A stretch of DNA of 64,000 nt from Jaltomata sinuosa (GCA_003996215.1 QJPP01003527.1:124001-188000); one strand, 5' to 3'. Counted from the first letter of the stretch, positions 1 through 13,345 are shown. Translations and numbers: made by a program. Notes: generated by a model not told the origin, from the letters alone.

Positions 1-125
1 TGGTACCACTGCTTGGGCACGTCCTCAACCTCTACCTCTACAACTACCCCAGCCCCTAGCTGGACTCGAGTGTGCTGGTATCGAAGGCTTTCCCTTGTCT
101 GTTGTTGAATATATTACACGAGCCA
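1..125 (-). pseudogene. gag N-terminus of gypsy element F (partial, broken)
   Basis: Reading the minus strand from an ATG at 125 gives a short Ser/Pro/Arg/Gly-rich start that resembles the gag start of element A (ATG at 50451); both contain a run like PARGxG followed by Arg/Gly repeats. A TGA interrupts the Arg-Gly run, explained by CGA to TGA. Gag would package the element RNA. The rest lies outside the window, so completeness cannot be judged. Assignment rests on its place after LTR and primer site and on the similarity to A. Confidence 0.6.
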
Positions 126-325
126 TCAGCGAAAGAGTGAACTAGAACAAATGAGATTTCTAGAAAACCATCGAGGATAACATGCATGACATAGAAGCAA
201 GAAAAGATTCATATTTCCTAAAATGCCATTGTAGCCTCCCGAAGATAGGGTACAAATGTCTCTACCCTGATTCGCAGGGCTTTACTAGATATTGGCTCCT
301 ATACCGATGACATCGATGAACCTAA

Positions 326-337
326 GCTCTGATACCA
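326..337 (-). other. Primer binding site of element F (initiator tRNA-Met type)
   Basis: On the minus strand the 12 bases read TGGTATCAGAGC, the usual plant initiator tRNA-Met primer site, three bases after the LTR end at 341. It fixes the element's orientation as minus. Confidence 0.85.
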
Positions 338-506
338 AGTTGTCATGACCTAATTTCTCAGGTCATGATGGCACCTACAACCCCCTCTGTAGGCGACCAA
401 TCCCTGTAGCCCGGAATGGTTAGTAATGGGCTACACTCTAAATAAGCACGCACAAGAAGCACAATAAGCGAAAGAATGTAAAGAATACCTAAAAAGAGGA
501 AACAAC

Positions 507-509
<3 letters not shown>

Positions 510-543
<34 letters not shown>
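510..543. repeat. (TA)n microsatellite in LTR F
   Basis: Uninterrupted alternating A and T for about 34 bases. The same part of LTRs A and B has only a few TA steps, so this is an expansion private to this copy. Confidence 0.95.
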
Positions 544-545
<2 letters not shown>

Positions 546-2673
546 AAGCTAAACCATCCCATGACCTCGTATCATAGTATAGAAACCACTACTAAATATA
601 CGGAGTACAAGAGGGTACAAAATAAGAAGATACAACTATCTCTGAATGGCAAAAGAGTACATAGTACAAAAGAAGAGATAAAGCCAAGCCCCGGTCGCCA
701 TCACCCTAAGTCTCGGATGCCCAAAAGCTGTATAAGCCTACATGATCAACGATGATAGCTCACACTAGTATCTGCACCAGGAAGATGCATAAGTGCAGTA
801 TGAGCACTAATTACAAAGTAATTGGTACCCAGTAGGCATCATAGGCTGACTGAGCATATATAAGATATAAAAATAGTAAATAAAAGATAAGAAAGAAGTA
901 GACAAGGAAACAACAGGGGAAAGATACGAAAGCTAGCAACATATAGAAGACAAGGAAAAACAAGTATACTATGCTAGCCACAGAAGATATACATCACAGA
1001 ACATAGATGAAGGAATAGAGCAAGCACCTGGATCCTTGCAACAATAATACATGCAGAGATTTTAAGTACATGGCGGTATATCGGTAACCTCAATGAAAAG
1101 GGAAAGAAGGAAAGCAACATACATAATCATGCTAATAGTATAATTTTCCTAAGAACGAGTAAGCTAATCTACCTACAGTTCCAATGGGTGCCCATACACC
1201 CGAGGAACACATACAAGTGAAAACAAACCCTCCATCATCCCATACTACAAGAGTGTACACTTAACAAATAGCAAACAAGAGTGGAACCGTATACACAATG
1301 AATGATATGATATGATATGATCAGGTGGTACCGTATGCACCTTCTCCGGCGCTCGTAGGCCTAGCAGGCAGGACCCATGAAAGGCTTCCCCCATATACCT
1401 CTACTCTCCCGTATACCCCTCCTCCTTCACTCTTGGACTGTAGCCCCTATTCCGGATTGGCAAGGTCTATTGAGGTCTTCGCGACTACATACAACTCTCA
1501 ATATCTCAATAACCGTGCCCAGAATCTAGCCAAGTCTAAAATCAGTAGAAAAGTCATGTCTAGTGCTCTAGCCCAGCCGAGCCTAGTATCATATCAAAAT
1601 TAGTAGAAAACAGATCTAGCACTCCGGCTTAGCCAAGTCTAAAATCAGTGTGAAAAACCATTACAAATCTTTTTTACTCTAAGAAGACCCATAAAACCCA
1701 ATTTAAAATCATTTTAACTAAAAATAGGCCCTCGAGGCCATGCAAGTTTTAGGAAATCGAGATATAGGTAGGCTTGTAGCCATAAAAGTAGTAAATCCAC
1801 ACAAAAAACATTTTTCATGATAATAATGATATGCTCGAGTACAATCAATAGCACAATGGCTCATATCAATCTATCAGCCCGGAACAGGTTTAATCCGCTC
1901 TACAACATAGATAACTAGCTTATAAATCATAAATCAATGTCCGAGACTTATGGACATTTTCCAAATCCCACCGTCTATGGTCCAAAGGCAAAGACAAAGG
2001 TCACACAGGACCACAAGGGTAATACTATAAAATGAGATCAAATACTAAAGCCAACGTAGGAAAATAAGACGGACAGGAAGAAAGCGGAAAATGTCTGGGG
2101 TGCCAACCTAGTAAACCCAAGCCAAAGATGATAGATAGTACAATTATATTCTATTTATGCAAAGTGTAAGGTGGGTAAGCCATAACCTACCTGGCGTCTA
2201 ACGATAAGCTGTTAGGAAGTCAAAGCTTGAGCCTAAAGCCCCAAATAGAAATCACACTATCAAGAACGTAATCTACACGTTAAAATAAAGCTAACAACAC
2301 CCATATTGCTAATAATTTAGCTGGGTTGAAATCTAGATCAAAAGTGGGCCTGTGGGTCCTGCAACCTAAAACTGAAAGCAAAATTTATCATAAGGTTCCC
2401 AAAGTCACCATTAGCACATGCTCAAAAATTGAGCGAGGAAGGACCATGAAAGGGCTCAAAACAACCCTTGAACTTCAAGAGAAAAATTAAGAATCAAATG
2501 ATGAAATTACGGAATTTAAGAGAGGGAAACTTACAATTTATGATGGAGAATCAATCACTGGTATGGAGAACACGCCTCCCTACTAAAAGATAATCCCACA
2601 GTAAGAATGGAGCTTAGAGCTCTTGAAACAATGGAGGAATTCGATTATGAAGCGAAGAAAATGAAGGAGAAGG

Positions 2674-2682
2674 TATATATAC
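2674..2682 (-). promoter_or_regulatory. Probable TATA box of LTR F
   Basis: Minus strand reads GTATATATACC just downstream (in element sense) of the palindrome cluster at 2698-2960 and within the LTR, as expected for the U3 core promoter. Confidence 0.5.
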
Positions 2683-2697
2683 TGCCAGGGGTCATTC

Positions 2698-2960
2698 TTC
2701 GCGATCGCGAAGGGAACCCATGCGTTCGCGGTGAACATGATCGCTAGACCATCACAATCGTGAAGGCTATCCACATAGCCACAAATAAGAAAGGGGCAGG
2801 GACTACATCACAGTCATGAGAAGGGACCTCGCGATCGCGAAGAACAAAAGGGCACCGGGTCCACAGGCCCTTCATCGCGATAGCGTGAATGGGACCTCAA
2901 GGCCACGATGACAAAGAAGGAAGACCATCATGATCATGTGGCCTCCCTCGCGATCATGAT
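2698..2960. repeat. Cluster of GCGATCGC-type palindromes in LTR F
   Basis: About ten imperfect copies of a short self-complementary motif (best copies TCGCGATCGCGAAG at about 2699 and 2829; variants based on ATCGCGAT, GATCATG and TCACAATCGTGA), separated by roughly 20-30 bases and often followed by GGGACC. The cluster ends next to the TATA-like sequence. Confidence 0.75.
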
Positions 2961-3663
2961 TAAGATGTGAGGTCTGCACCTGCAATAGCAACCACTAGAA
3001 AGCTTGAGGCAAAAATCACCGTATGGGCCCACGGGACTCATCCGAAACCTCGCATGCGCAAAATGAACTGTTCTACCACACCCAAAATGGCATTTTAGAC
3101 TCAACAGAATTGAAAAAATTCCAAACAGAGGTCAGTTTAACAAAAAGTGGGTCCAACCCAACTAGCTAACCTTAACCAAAATGGAACCCAATGTCCAAAA
3201 ATGAGTCTGGAAGCCTAGAGACCTGAACCAAAGGTCCCCCTAGCCCAAAGTCAATATTACAGAGCTAATAACACTGATAGAACTCCAATCTAAGACTGTC
3301 TTCTCCGAATGTTCACCAAAATCAAATTTTCAAGTCCAACTGGCCTAAAATTACAGAAAGAGGTAAAACTAACTCAAAAGCTCCAAGACCCAACCAAGGG
3401 TATAACTAGACCAAAATTCATGCTCTGGAGCTATCAAGACTGTCAGAATTTGATTCCGAGCATGTTTGCTAAGAATATTGACTCAAGTCAATAATTTCCT
3501 AAGTTAAAGCTCTAAAACAAGGAAATAGTCATAATGACCGAACAAACGGCTAAGGCACTGAACCACCAATGACAATAAGCCAAAATGACTTAGGGCTACT
3601 ATAGGAATGCTCTAACAATACAATAAAAACAAAAATGCGACAATGACTATAAGGGTCATTACA

Positions 3664-5755
3664 AGTTAGGAGGCTCCCAACCTACCAAATCGAAGGTCTA
3701 CGAGTCTAGTTTTCAAATTACTAAATCATTCATCCATATGATGTCAGAATAGAGAGATATTTGTCTTTTTATGATATTGCACAAACAAGAAGTGGGCCCC
3801 ATGTCGGTGGAAAATATATGTATATGACTTTGGATATTTTGTTTTTTTTCTAAACATCCCCAAAGCTATATCAGGTTGTCTTTCTCCCCTTCCCTAGGAT
3901 TCCAAGCTTCTATACAAGAGAATTCACCATCCAAACTCTCCCAAAATCAAGGTGTAGGTTGGGGGTGTCATGGAAAGCAACTAGCACACATTTGTTTTGT
4001 CGATTGCGACTCTCATTATGAGTTCTTCAAAGAGGCAGATTATGTATAAAGCTAATTTTGTGTTGTTACTCCATGTGTATTATAAGGTAAGGGTTCCTAG
4101 ACCTCCCCCAATTGTTAATTTAAAAGTTATACGATTTTATCGAATACGACTCCCAACGTCAGAAACTCTTTTCCGTTTGTCAAATTGTGGACTATTTTAT
4201 GTGGTTGTGACATTGTAAGCTTATGTTGTTCTAAGGATAGTAGCTTGGTGAAGAATTATCATGAAGTAGCATCATGATATCAAATATTATTCACAAGGTA
4301 TGTTAAGGCTATGCCCTTCTTTTGGCATGTTTCCTTAAAGCTTAAGAGCAATATAACAAGATTGTTATTGTTGAATTACTCATAGATATGATTGTTGGTT
4401 GTTGGCTACTCGAGTTGTTATATTGATCCCTTGTCGGGATTCTTATTATGTTAGTAGCAGCCCTGTGTTAGACACGGGTTAGAGATCATTCGTATAGGTA
4501 GCTTACAGTTAGATTGCTCGTCTTTAGGCTATTTGATTGTTTGTTGTTGCCCTCGGGGCTATTATGGTTGTTGCAAAAATGTGAATTTTTCTTATGGGGC
4601 TATATATAGCTTGCCTACAGAGCTATTGATATAAGTGGAAGCCTACAAGTTATTTTGATTGCCTTCAGGGCTAATATAAGCCAATGGGCTATTATGGTTA
4701 CTTACGGGGTTATATTGAGACTTGTTCGCTTACGGGTTGCTCGATTGCGTAAGAGGGATACATGTTGATGCCTACGGGGCTATGTTAATACCTAAGAGGG
4801 CTATGTGATGCCTATGGGGCTATGTTGATGCCTAAGAGGGATAAGTATGCCTCTGGGGCTCTAATGTATACAAAGTGTCTAATAGACCACTGGGGCATAA
4901 CGTGCGATTGCCTTCAGGGCTATGTATAGAGTGTCTGAAAGGCTATTAAGATATAATGAGTATGGGGCTAGGGGATACCAATAGGGGTCTATAGACTGAA
5001 TTGGCACCTTCCGGGCTTATAGGGTCCCAGATAGGTGGTCTTATTTATTGTTTGTACCATCTGAGCTGATGGAGGCTCAGTTAGGTTGTTGTTTGATTAT
5101 TATTGGTTTGCTTAGATTCAATAGCAGGTAGACGCTCGAGTTATCTTTGACTCTTTGGTCTAGTTGCTTTAAGCACTTTATGATTCCTGCATAATTATTA
5201 TATTTACATGCTTGGTACATTATCTTGTATTGATGCCTCATTGCCTAGGGGAGCTGCATTCATGCCTGTAGGTCCCGATAGATGACCACATAGACCTTCT
5301 TAGTAGCACGTTTGAGTTTCAGCAGGTTGGCTAGCCCCTTTCTTCTGGAGCTACCAGATTTTTTGAGGTTAATTAGCTTTTGTTTTAGATAGCTTTTGGG
5401 TATGTCGGGGACCTGTCCCGACTAAGTTTTCCTACTCTTAAATGATTACAAACTTTGGGTTGTACAGATGTGCGCTGTCGATCGTGTTGGCCTCATTTTT
5501 TTATTCTTTAGCACAACAGCATGTTGGCCTTTATCGTATATGTACATATGTGCTTAGTTTATATGTTTCTAGTCAGCATGGTGTCCTCGATGACCCACGC
5601 AAGATTTTATTTCTGTTCTATATGAATTACTGGTATTTACTAAGGTTATTATTGGTTTTATTAATAGGGACCTTGTCGGTCGAGGGATTATTTTTAAGCT
5701 AGATATACTTATTTATTTTCTTAATTTTGTGGTTAGTATTCTACCGATAGCATAG
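3664..5755 (+). repeat. Old LTR-derived relic interrupted by element F
   Basis: The first bases after element F match the C-family LTR near 34577 (AGTTAG, then the block ACCAAATCGAAGGTCTACG), so F landed inside an older LTR lying on the plus strand. Further on the match to C is lost; 4540-4980 holds a degenerate repeat based on GGGGCTATG, and the remainder is T-rich with no coding frame. The far end is replaced by copia sequence near 5756. I find no primer site here, so the family is not settled. Confidence 0.55.
4540..4980 (+). repeat. Degenerate minisatellite based on GCCTNNGGGGCTATG
   Basis: At least a dozen short units with a GGGGCTAT or GAGGGCTAT core, spaced about 15-30 bases, best ordered between 4760 and 4870. 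Confidence 0.6.
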
Positions 5756-7155
5756 TTGTCTAGCAAGGGTCAACTCAGGTCTAAGTTGGTATTAGTTGCC
5801 AGTTACGTCCCTAAGTTGGAGCATGACAGAAACACTCAGATTTATGGCATTGACTATGGAGATACTTTCTCACCAGTTGCCAAGATGTCTTCTGTTCATC
5901 TTCCCATATCTATGACATTAATGAAACATTTGCCTCTTCTCCAACTAGACATCAGAAATGCATTCCTCAATGGAGAACTTGCTAAAGAGGTTTATATGGA
6001 GCAACCCCACGATTTGTTGCTCGGGGGTGTCTGGACTAGTATGTAGACTTTGTTGATCCTTTTATGGTCTCAAGCAATCTCCTATAGCATGGTTTGGTCA
6101 TTTTCGAGCAGTTGTCCAATAGCTTGAAATGATTCGAATAAAAACTGATCACTCCATATTTTATAGGCATTCATCTCATGGCAAACGTACTTTAATTATT
6201 TATGTTGATGATATTGTTATTATGGGTGATGATCATGAAGGTATTTCTCAACTCAAACAATACCTTTCAAGTCACTATCAGACTAAGGATTTGGGCAAGC
6301 TGAAATACTTTCTAGGTGTTGAAGTGACACAGTCTGGCAATGGTATTTCTATTACACAAAGAAAATATGCCTTTGACATTTTGGAAGATGTTGTTATGTT
6401 AGATTGCAAACATGTGGATACTCCCATGGCTCCAAATACTAATCTTATTCAAGGATAGGAGGAGCCTCTAAAAGATTGTAGCAGCTACCAGAGACTTGTT
6501 GACAAACTCAACTACCTTACGATCACACGACCAGACATCTCATTTGTTGTTAGTGTGGTTAGTCAGTTTCTTCAATCGCATTGTGATAGTCACTGGAATG
6601 AAGTGATTCACATTCTGCGATATATCAAAAGCTCTCCAGGACAGGGTTTATTATATGAAGACATGGGACTCACCCACATTGTTAAGTATTCTGATGCAAA
6701 TTGGGCTGGGTCTTTTTCTGATAGGTAGTCCACTTTAGGTTATTGTGTTCTGATGGGAGGTAATCTAATATCCTGGAAAGGTAAAAAGCAAGATATCGTG
6801 GTTAGATCAAGAGCAGAGATGAAATATCAAGCTATGGCATTGGCGACGTGTGAGCTTATATGGTTGATACAACTTCTCCAAGAATTGAAGATGGGAGGAG
6901 TTGAACTGATAAAATTGATTTGTGATAACCAAACTGCACTACATGCCGCTTCTAATGTGGTGTTTAAAAGAACAAAGCACATTGATATATATTGTCACTT
7001 CATTTGAGAGAAGATTGAATCTGGATATATTTGCATGAGTTTTATCAACTCAAAACATCAATTGGCAGATATTTTCACAAAATCACTCTGAAGATCCAGA
7101 ATTGACTATATTTGTGGCAAGCTAGGAGCATATGACTTATACGCTCCATCTTGAG
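5756..7155 (+). pseudogene. Ty1/copia pol fragment: reverse transcriptase and RNase H
   Basis: Three open stretches form the 3' half of a copia pol. 5756-6046 has the reverse-transcriptase start (DTFSPVAK, LDIRNAFLNGEL). 6129-6458 has the catalytic YVDD at 6201-6212, then GKLKYFLGVEV. 6753-7007 covers RNase H with CDNQTALHAASN and RTKHID, followed by an IFTKSL-like end near 7080. A frameshift lies near 6020, and in-frame stops follow at about 6050, 6110, 6456, 6726, 7005 and 7089. The last four are in one frame and fit CAG to TAG or CGA to TGA. Integrase, protease and gag are missing. Lineage is not certain; the text looks RE1-like. Non-functional. Confidence 0.9.
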
Positions 7156-7161
7156 GGGGAG
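7151..7161 (+). other. Copia polypurine tract
   Basis: TTGAGGGGGAG sits directly before the LTR start TGTTAAATATG, the usual second-strand primer site of copia elements. Confidence 0.85.
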
Positions 7162-7393
7162 TGTTAAATATGATATTATTATTAGATAGTGTAGATATGA
7201 AAATACTCCTATAATTATATAATGTAGATATGAAATATCCCTAAATTCCTATAATTAGGCAATTAGGAGATTGTGTAATATTTTTATTAGTTTCCTTCCT
7301 TATTCTCTGTAACACTATTTAATCTCACTAGATTGAGAGAATAATCAAGACACTAATTTCCAAATTCTCTTCTCTTCTCCTTCTAATTTTTCA
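7162..7393 (+). repeat. 3' LTR of the copia element
   Basis: Starts TGTTAAATATG right after the polypurine tract. The end at TTTTTCA (7393) is my best TG...CA guess, giving about 232 bp, normal for a short copia LTR. No 5' LTR is present in the window. Confidence 0.65.
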
Positions 7394-10300
7394 AAGACAC
7401 TAAAGTAATAATGAATTATATCAAGGGTAAAAAGAAATTTAAAAAGTTAGCAGTACAAACCATGCACGGAGTCAGCATAATTATCAGGATAATCATCGGA
7501 TAAATGGTGGTACTTTAGTCAACTCAAATAAAAATTCAATTTAGTTCAACATATATATATAAAGTGCAACACTATGCAACTAATTAAATTCTCAGCTTGC
7601 ACTCGAAATGTCAAATAAGACATGTTGACATCCTATTAGCTTACTGCCTCTTAAAGTATAGTACAAATCTATCGATAATATTTCACAGAGGAAAAAAAGT
7701 AATCATTGGATAAAATTTAAGAGCTAAAATTGCTCAAAACGAATATTTGAGTGTGTATTTTAAACCTATTATCAAACATAAGGACCTTTTAGACTCACTT
7801 CTAAATTATAATTATAAATAAACTACATGAAGTGTTGCAGGGTCTTGTGCCCGACATTATTGTTTGTTTGTAGTTTAGTTTCGATAAAATATAAAGATAC
7901 GAGAAATCAACTTCACTTAAGATTGAAACCTTGTTTCTGTGAAAGTAACAATGGACATGTCTTCAAAAGTTGACTTGGGAGATTAACTTTCCAATCAAAA
8001 TTTGGAAGCTAAAGAGCTACCTAACTCTTCTTCTATAAGGAAAATCATAAAATTCATATCAAAGTTAGTCTAGCACTAACCAATCTATTAGTTTATAAAA
8101 AAATTAGTAAGGAACTAAAAATGTAATCGAAGCAGCCAATTTCACAAATTTGAGCACACCTTGCATCTGTCATTTACATAGTATGCGTTGAATATATCGA
8201 GTGACAAATAAAAGCATATGGTTTTATATTCAGCCATTGGCTTACCAACATCAACTAATATTAAGCTCATCTAAAGTTTGTTCAAGTCCTTTTTTGTCCC
8301 TGTATTCAAGTCTTTTTTTGTCTCCGAAAATTAGTTACATGTCAAGCAAAAATTGAATTTGTTATCTCTTAAAGGTAGTAAGAGGTAATGGCGTTGTTGT
8401 TTTGATACATGATAGTTTCCTTGGTAATATGTATAAGAAAAGATCAATATATGATTAGCAAGGAATTACATACTTATGAATCAAGCACCTGACAAAGAGT
8501 TGAATTGATTTTTTTCCTTCTTGTGTCTGCTACCAAACTGACGATGAAATAACAAGCTAAATTAAAGCAGTGTGTTCAACTTCTTGCACAAAAGAGCACT
8601 AAATTTTCTTCTCTTTGTCACATAAACCATCACTAATGCTCAAAAGAACTAATTCAAAATTATAACATAGTAGTTACTATTCAGTAGGCAGTGAGACAGA
8701 AAGTATAACAACAATTGTTATCAAATAGAGAAAACATTTTCAGCTTAAAACTGCCTTATAATGGTCAATAGTTGTGTCTTTCTTAGTTTACTTCAGATCC
8801 CTAGAGTAGAGACAGTGATTACACAGTAAGCTTGAAAAGATGTAGAAGTGGTAAACTAAATGCTTGGTTTAAGTTACTTAGAAGCTTCTATGTCACCAAT
8901 ATTGTCAAACTCATCACAACATCAATAATCAGATCCTGTCAAAAAGTAATAAAGATCCAATATTCATGCTAAGAGTCACTAGAATCAAAGAGCTAAGTCC
9001 ATAAATTTAAGTGTAAGGTGAAGTAGCACCAAACAACCATCATAATAAGATATACCTAATTAAGAATAAAGGATATAATTTGATTTTGGTCATCAAAATT
9101 AAGGTAAAGGGCACAGTGATTGTGTGTTTGCTACAACCATGAGTAATATTTTATTATCGTATAGAAATTAGAAATAATTACTAAATCAGAAACTCAAAAT
9201 TATGCCAGAGGCATTATTATCATCTGGAAGATCCAGATCCTTAAAGAAAAGTGTGTGTTCTATTCCTTGCTTGTGATTAACTTGTAATTAAGCTTTTAAA
9301 GAAAGAGCCTGTTTTATTTCTTGCTTGTAGATCTTGTTCTAGGCTTGCCACAATTTTAGAAAGGTACTAATAATAACTTAATGGAGAAAACAACAGAAAA
9401 TCTTACCTAAATTATGGAAAGGACTTCATATAAGTCACCTCCAAGTCCTTTGCCACTAATATTGGGTTTAGCTGTCAAAATAATATAATTCTTTGGTCCT
9501 TCGTAAAGCTAATAATTGCTTGTGAATATTTAGTACTGCTTCCTAGAAATAAAAGTAACATTGAATAGAATTATTTGTACCATATACATAAGGCAAGAAT
9601 CTTATATAAGCAGGTTAGATTATGCAGTAGCTTTAAAGTGACCTCCACAGACTGACTTCATAAGGGACAATGCTTATATCGCCTTAAACAGTTTTCAAAG
9701 AGAATAAACACAATCTTTTAAGTTTTCTCCCAAGTAATCTGGATAGGAGATATTGAATCAGTACTAATGCTAAATTATAGAGTTTAGCATCTATATTACA
9801 CACTGCTTATATTCCCATTGTGAATTGGCAGTAGAAAACTTCTCAAACTGAAGTATTCATTCTGCAACTGTAGGTTGCAGCAAATAATTGTAAGTCATGA
9901 TTGATTTAAAGATGACTCCTAGAGAATAACAAGGAAAATATAGGAAACAAAAATCTTTTCTTCAAGATTACTGAACATAAATCTACTAGCTTCTATATAA
10001 AAAAAGATACGCCTCTAGCCAATGAAACGCCTAGCTAATTGTAATCTCATGGACACCTTCTTATTATTGTGATTTCTTATTTAATAGTAGAAGATCTAAA
10101 ATATATGCACGTTTCATTTGTTTCGATTTCAATGAAAAGTCGTTGAATTCCCTCTTGCATAAAATATAAGTCTGCCTCTCGAGCAAGTGCATTTAGCCAG
10201 AAACATAAGCCTTTACTTTTCATAGCTACAACGTAAGGAGGAGTAAATTACTTCACCGCTCACTCTCAAATTATTATCATAGAGTTTCATTTTATATTTT

Positions 10301-12560
10301 CATTGATTGCACAAAGTAAAAAGGTTAAATGAGATGTTTTATATTATTTAGAGATTATTATGAAGATAAATCAACTTCGTATGATGTTGATATTTACATA
10401 TGAAAGTAATCTACAAAGAGCAATCAATTCGCATCTTTTCCCTCGAGATTGTGTTTCGATCTGACCTATCTAAACAAATATATTTTTTACAGACAAATAA
10501 GATAATAGCTCTAACTCCAGCATAAATTATGTAATCAATTCTAGTAGATGTAAAACTATAAAAATTTAATGGTAGTAATATTTACCTTGCTGGATCAGGG
10601 GAGAGGAAGTAACTGAAATCAAATAATATAGAAATTAGCTAGTAGGAACTCCCCGAATTAATATATTTATCAAACAAAGAATTGGTCATCTTATATTATT
10701 CTATTTCCTCTAGGATTGTGTTTCCATCCCCATAAGTAATCAAATACTATACCTTTAACAAAACAAAAATATAAGAACAACATATATTATCCACTCAGCT
10801 ACACATATAGATCTTAAAGATCAGGATAGAGTCCTTGATTTTTAAAAGTGATGTTTTTTATCGAAATAGCAACGTGGGCCAAATCATGAACATGATTAGG
10901 AGAATCAAAATAAACTGCAAGACCAAACTTCATAGTAAAATACTACATTACTCCATAATTAGGAGAGATCAGATATGGAGGCTTTGTACTGGAGGTGAAC
11001 TCCTCTGTTGCAGGACAAATCAGTTGTGAATAGTTTAGCAGTAAGAATTTTCTGAATTAGTGTTAGTCTAGTGGAAGTTTATGGTTGAATGGAGATATAA
11101 TGTGTTTTAATTCTCATGGATCATTAAGAAAGTAGGATAGTTTCACAAATAAATATAGGACGAATAATTTTCTAGTTTAATTATCCTCTTGAACTATGTT
11201 CAGAGTTGGCTAGACCTTTTCTCCATATTCATGCGGTGGTAATTGAACTATAGTTAAACTAGGGAATCCTGCAACTTCAACCAATCTATGTTAGCTCCGT
11301 TTTAGAAAGGAAAAGATGCTCGATGATACAGAAGTGCCATGACAATATGAATGTCATAGTACTATCAATAGCCTACTACTTTGGTTAACCATGTTATACT
11401 CTTAGAAATATAGTCCATAATTAGTATATCAAACCATTCTCTTGGTCAAAAAATTAATTTATTGTGATTAAATAAATTTTTAGATATCCACTCTCCATTA
11501 ATGATGCCCATAATTCTTTTTTTCTTCTTAAATGCAAAGTGTCAAACACATAGGGACATGTCAATTTAAACTAAACACCCGACAAATATTCAATATCCTA
11601 TTCTAAATGAGTTCAAGATATAGTTTCAGAGATTAATACAATGGATGACATAGTAACACATACAGTATAGCAGAAGAAGGAAAAATTCGTTTTTATATAT
11701 CTAACATTGGAATTACATCCAATAAACCAGAAGAATTATAAATCTCCAAAATAATAGGTAGAAATATTTTACGAAAAAAAATGTAAAATCACAAAAGAAA
11801 AGATGAGAAAATATTTAGAAACAAACACCAAAAGATTGGAAACAAAAATTGAGCAGAAGTGACAAAGAAGAACATAACTTAGAACTACATCAGAATACTT
11901 CTTGACTTAGTCATCAATATTCACACCTCAACTTCTTCAGATCTTTCAATTGTTTGATCCATCTGTGAAATGAAAGTTTAATTAAATTCTAAAACTCCAA
12001 CTTCAAAGAGTAAATTGAGAAGTCTGCGAAGAACACAGACGATTTAACACGAAAATAAAAAAGAAATAAGAAAAAAAAACAAATGAAAAGGAAAGAGTAA
12101 GAAGAACTTACCAGAGAGTTAAAATGGGCAAGCAGAAAGCTAGAAGAAGAAGTAAGGAGATAGAGAGAGATTGGGAAATGAATCAAATTTTTTTTACAAA
12201 AATTGTACAAATTAAGAAGCCAAAATTGTAGGTGAATTTATCCGCAATTAACATGTGTAATGATAAAGAGTAGGGAGATCAGAAATTTATCCTCACTTTT
12301 GGTTTTATTTACCCAAATACCTGGACGACGAAGAGCTACTTGTGATTCATACCACATCCATCCGATCAAAGAACGTGGACGGCCAAGATCTTTTTGGTCG
12401 TTCAACAAACCCACACTTATTAGAAAGGATAAAAATCAACATTAAAAAAAAGGTAAATATAAAATTCAGCTAAGGATGAGAAGCTCGAGATTTTGAATTA
12501 AAGGTGACAAAAAAGTGTTGAAATGTAAAAAAAGTGACTCAAGTCTTAAGAATTGAGTAT
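7394..12560. other. AT-rich region without a recognisable gene
   Basis: About 5 kb with no ORF of interest and no family I recognise. On the minus strand several short segments have good splice borders: 9407-9471 (TTGACAG before, GTAAG after), a segment near 8475-8540, one near 10583-10610, and the 12023/12111 pair described separately. Some read as short protein-like stretches with stops. This could be a decayed multi-exon gene or non-coding transcript, or chance in AT-rich DNA. Confidence 0.5.
12024..12111 (-). other. Candidate 88-bp intron of a minus-strand transcript
   Basis: The minus strand reads CTCTG then GTAAGTTC at 12111 and a pyrimidine-rich run ending TTCGCAG at 12024. Downstream, TTTCACAG is followed by a 13-codon ATG frame from 11962. 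The arrangement resembles the 5' end of a spliced transcript, but no known protein follows. Weakly supported. Confidence 0.25.
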
Positions 12561-12713
12561 AGGTGACAAGTTTATGGTTAAGATTTAATGATATTTGACC
12601 ATTTTCAAATAAGTCCTCAAGTTTTCTTTTCTACACTTTAACCCAACAAAATAAAACCCTAATTTGGGGAAAAAATAACCGCTATTTTTTTCCCCTTCTT
12701 TTACCCGCGTTTT

Positions 12714-12744
12714 TCTTCTTCTTCTTGCTCTCTCACCTGCGTTT

Positions 12745-12776
<32 letters not shown>

Positions 12777-12778
12777 TC
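12714..12778 (+). repeat. CTT/TTC-rich microsatellite
   Basis: Interrupted CTT repeats upstream of the MULE transposase, of the kind common in plant 5' leaders. Confidence 0.7.
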
Positions 12779-12995
12779 TGTTTTCTTGTTCTCATATTGG
12801 TGTTGGTGTTGCTTTTGGAGTGAGAGCTTATTTTTTGAAAAAATTGATAGAGAAAAAAATAATTTCTCTCAATTTTGGACTTAATTTTAATTGTTGTAGC
12901 TTTGAAAATTACTTGAGAGGTGATTTTTAATTATTTTGATAAGTGAATTCATGTAGTTTTTTTGTGTATTGTTCATATGAGTTTTGTATTTTGTA

Positions 12996-13345
12996 CTGTT
13001 GTTTCAACTATTTCTGCAGTTTCAACAACTGCTGCAGCAGGTGTTGAAATAGATTGAGCAGTTGCTGAAAAATATGCAACAATAATTGAAATATTTTTCA
13101 GCAACTGCTTCATCAATTGCAGCAACTGCAGAACCAGATGCAACTGTTGAATATATTTCAGCACTTGCTACATCTATTTCAGCACTTGCTGAGCAGTTTT
13201 TAGTAATTAGTGAATCTATTGCAGTACTTGCTGCAGCAACTGATGAAACAGATGCAGCAGTTGCTGAATAATCTACAGTAACTGCTGCATCTGTAGCTTC
13301 AATTGATGAAGCAGTTGCTGAATAAAATACATGAGTTGTTGCATT
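12996..13345 (+). repeat. TGCAGCAACTGCTG-type palindrome cluster, 5' of the transposase
   Basis: About 20 copies of AGCAA or TTGCT motifs, many paired as GCAGCAACTGCTGC-like palindromes and separated by short AT-rich linkers such as GAAACAGATG. It lies just upstream of the transposase ATG at 13423. A possible acceptor (ATCTTCAG at about 13397-13404) suggests that the cluster is in a 5' intron. Confidence 0.7.

Larger units (their letters stand above)
341..3663 (-). repeat. 5' LTR of gypsy element F
   Basis: The 3.3-kb LTR runs from TGTCATGACC to GGGTCATTACA, the same termini as the LTRs of A and B, so in its own sense it starts TGTAATGACC and ends GGTCATGACA. It shares internal blocks with A, B and C. 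It contains a long (TA)n tract at about 510-543, a cluster of GCGATCGC-type palindromes at about 2698-2960, and a TATA-like sequence (2674-2682). The five bases after it (AGTTA, 3664-3668) should be one copy of its target duplication; the other would be outside the window. It is inserted in an older LTR whose sequence resumes at 3664. Confidence 0.85.

Noticed and set aside
11989..12210. 73-codon minus-strand ORF rich in Ser, Phe and Leu
   Set aside because: It runs through a likely intron and pyrimidine-rich DNA, with no domain; chance ORF.
12260..12445. 61-codon plus-strand ORF upstream of the MULE
   Set aside because: No recognisable domain; composition and position look like promoter or intergenic DNA.
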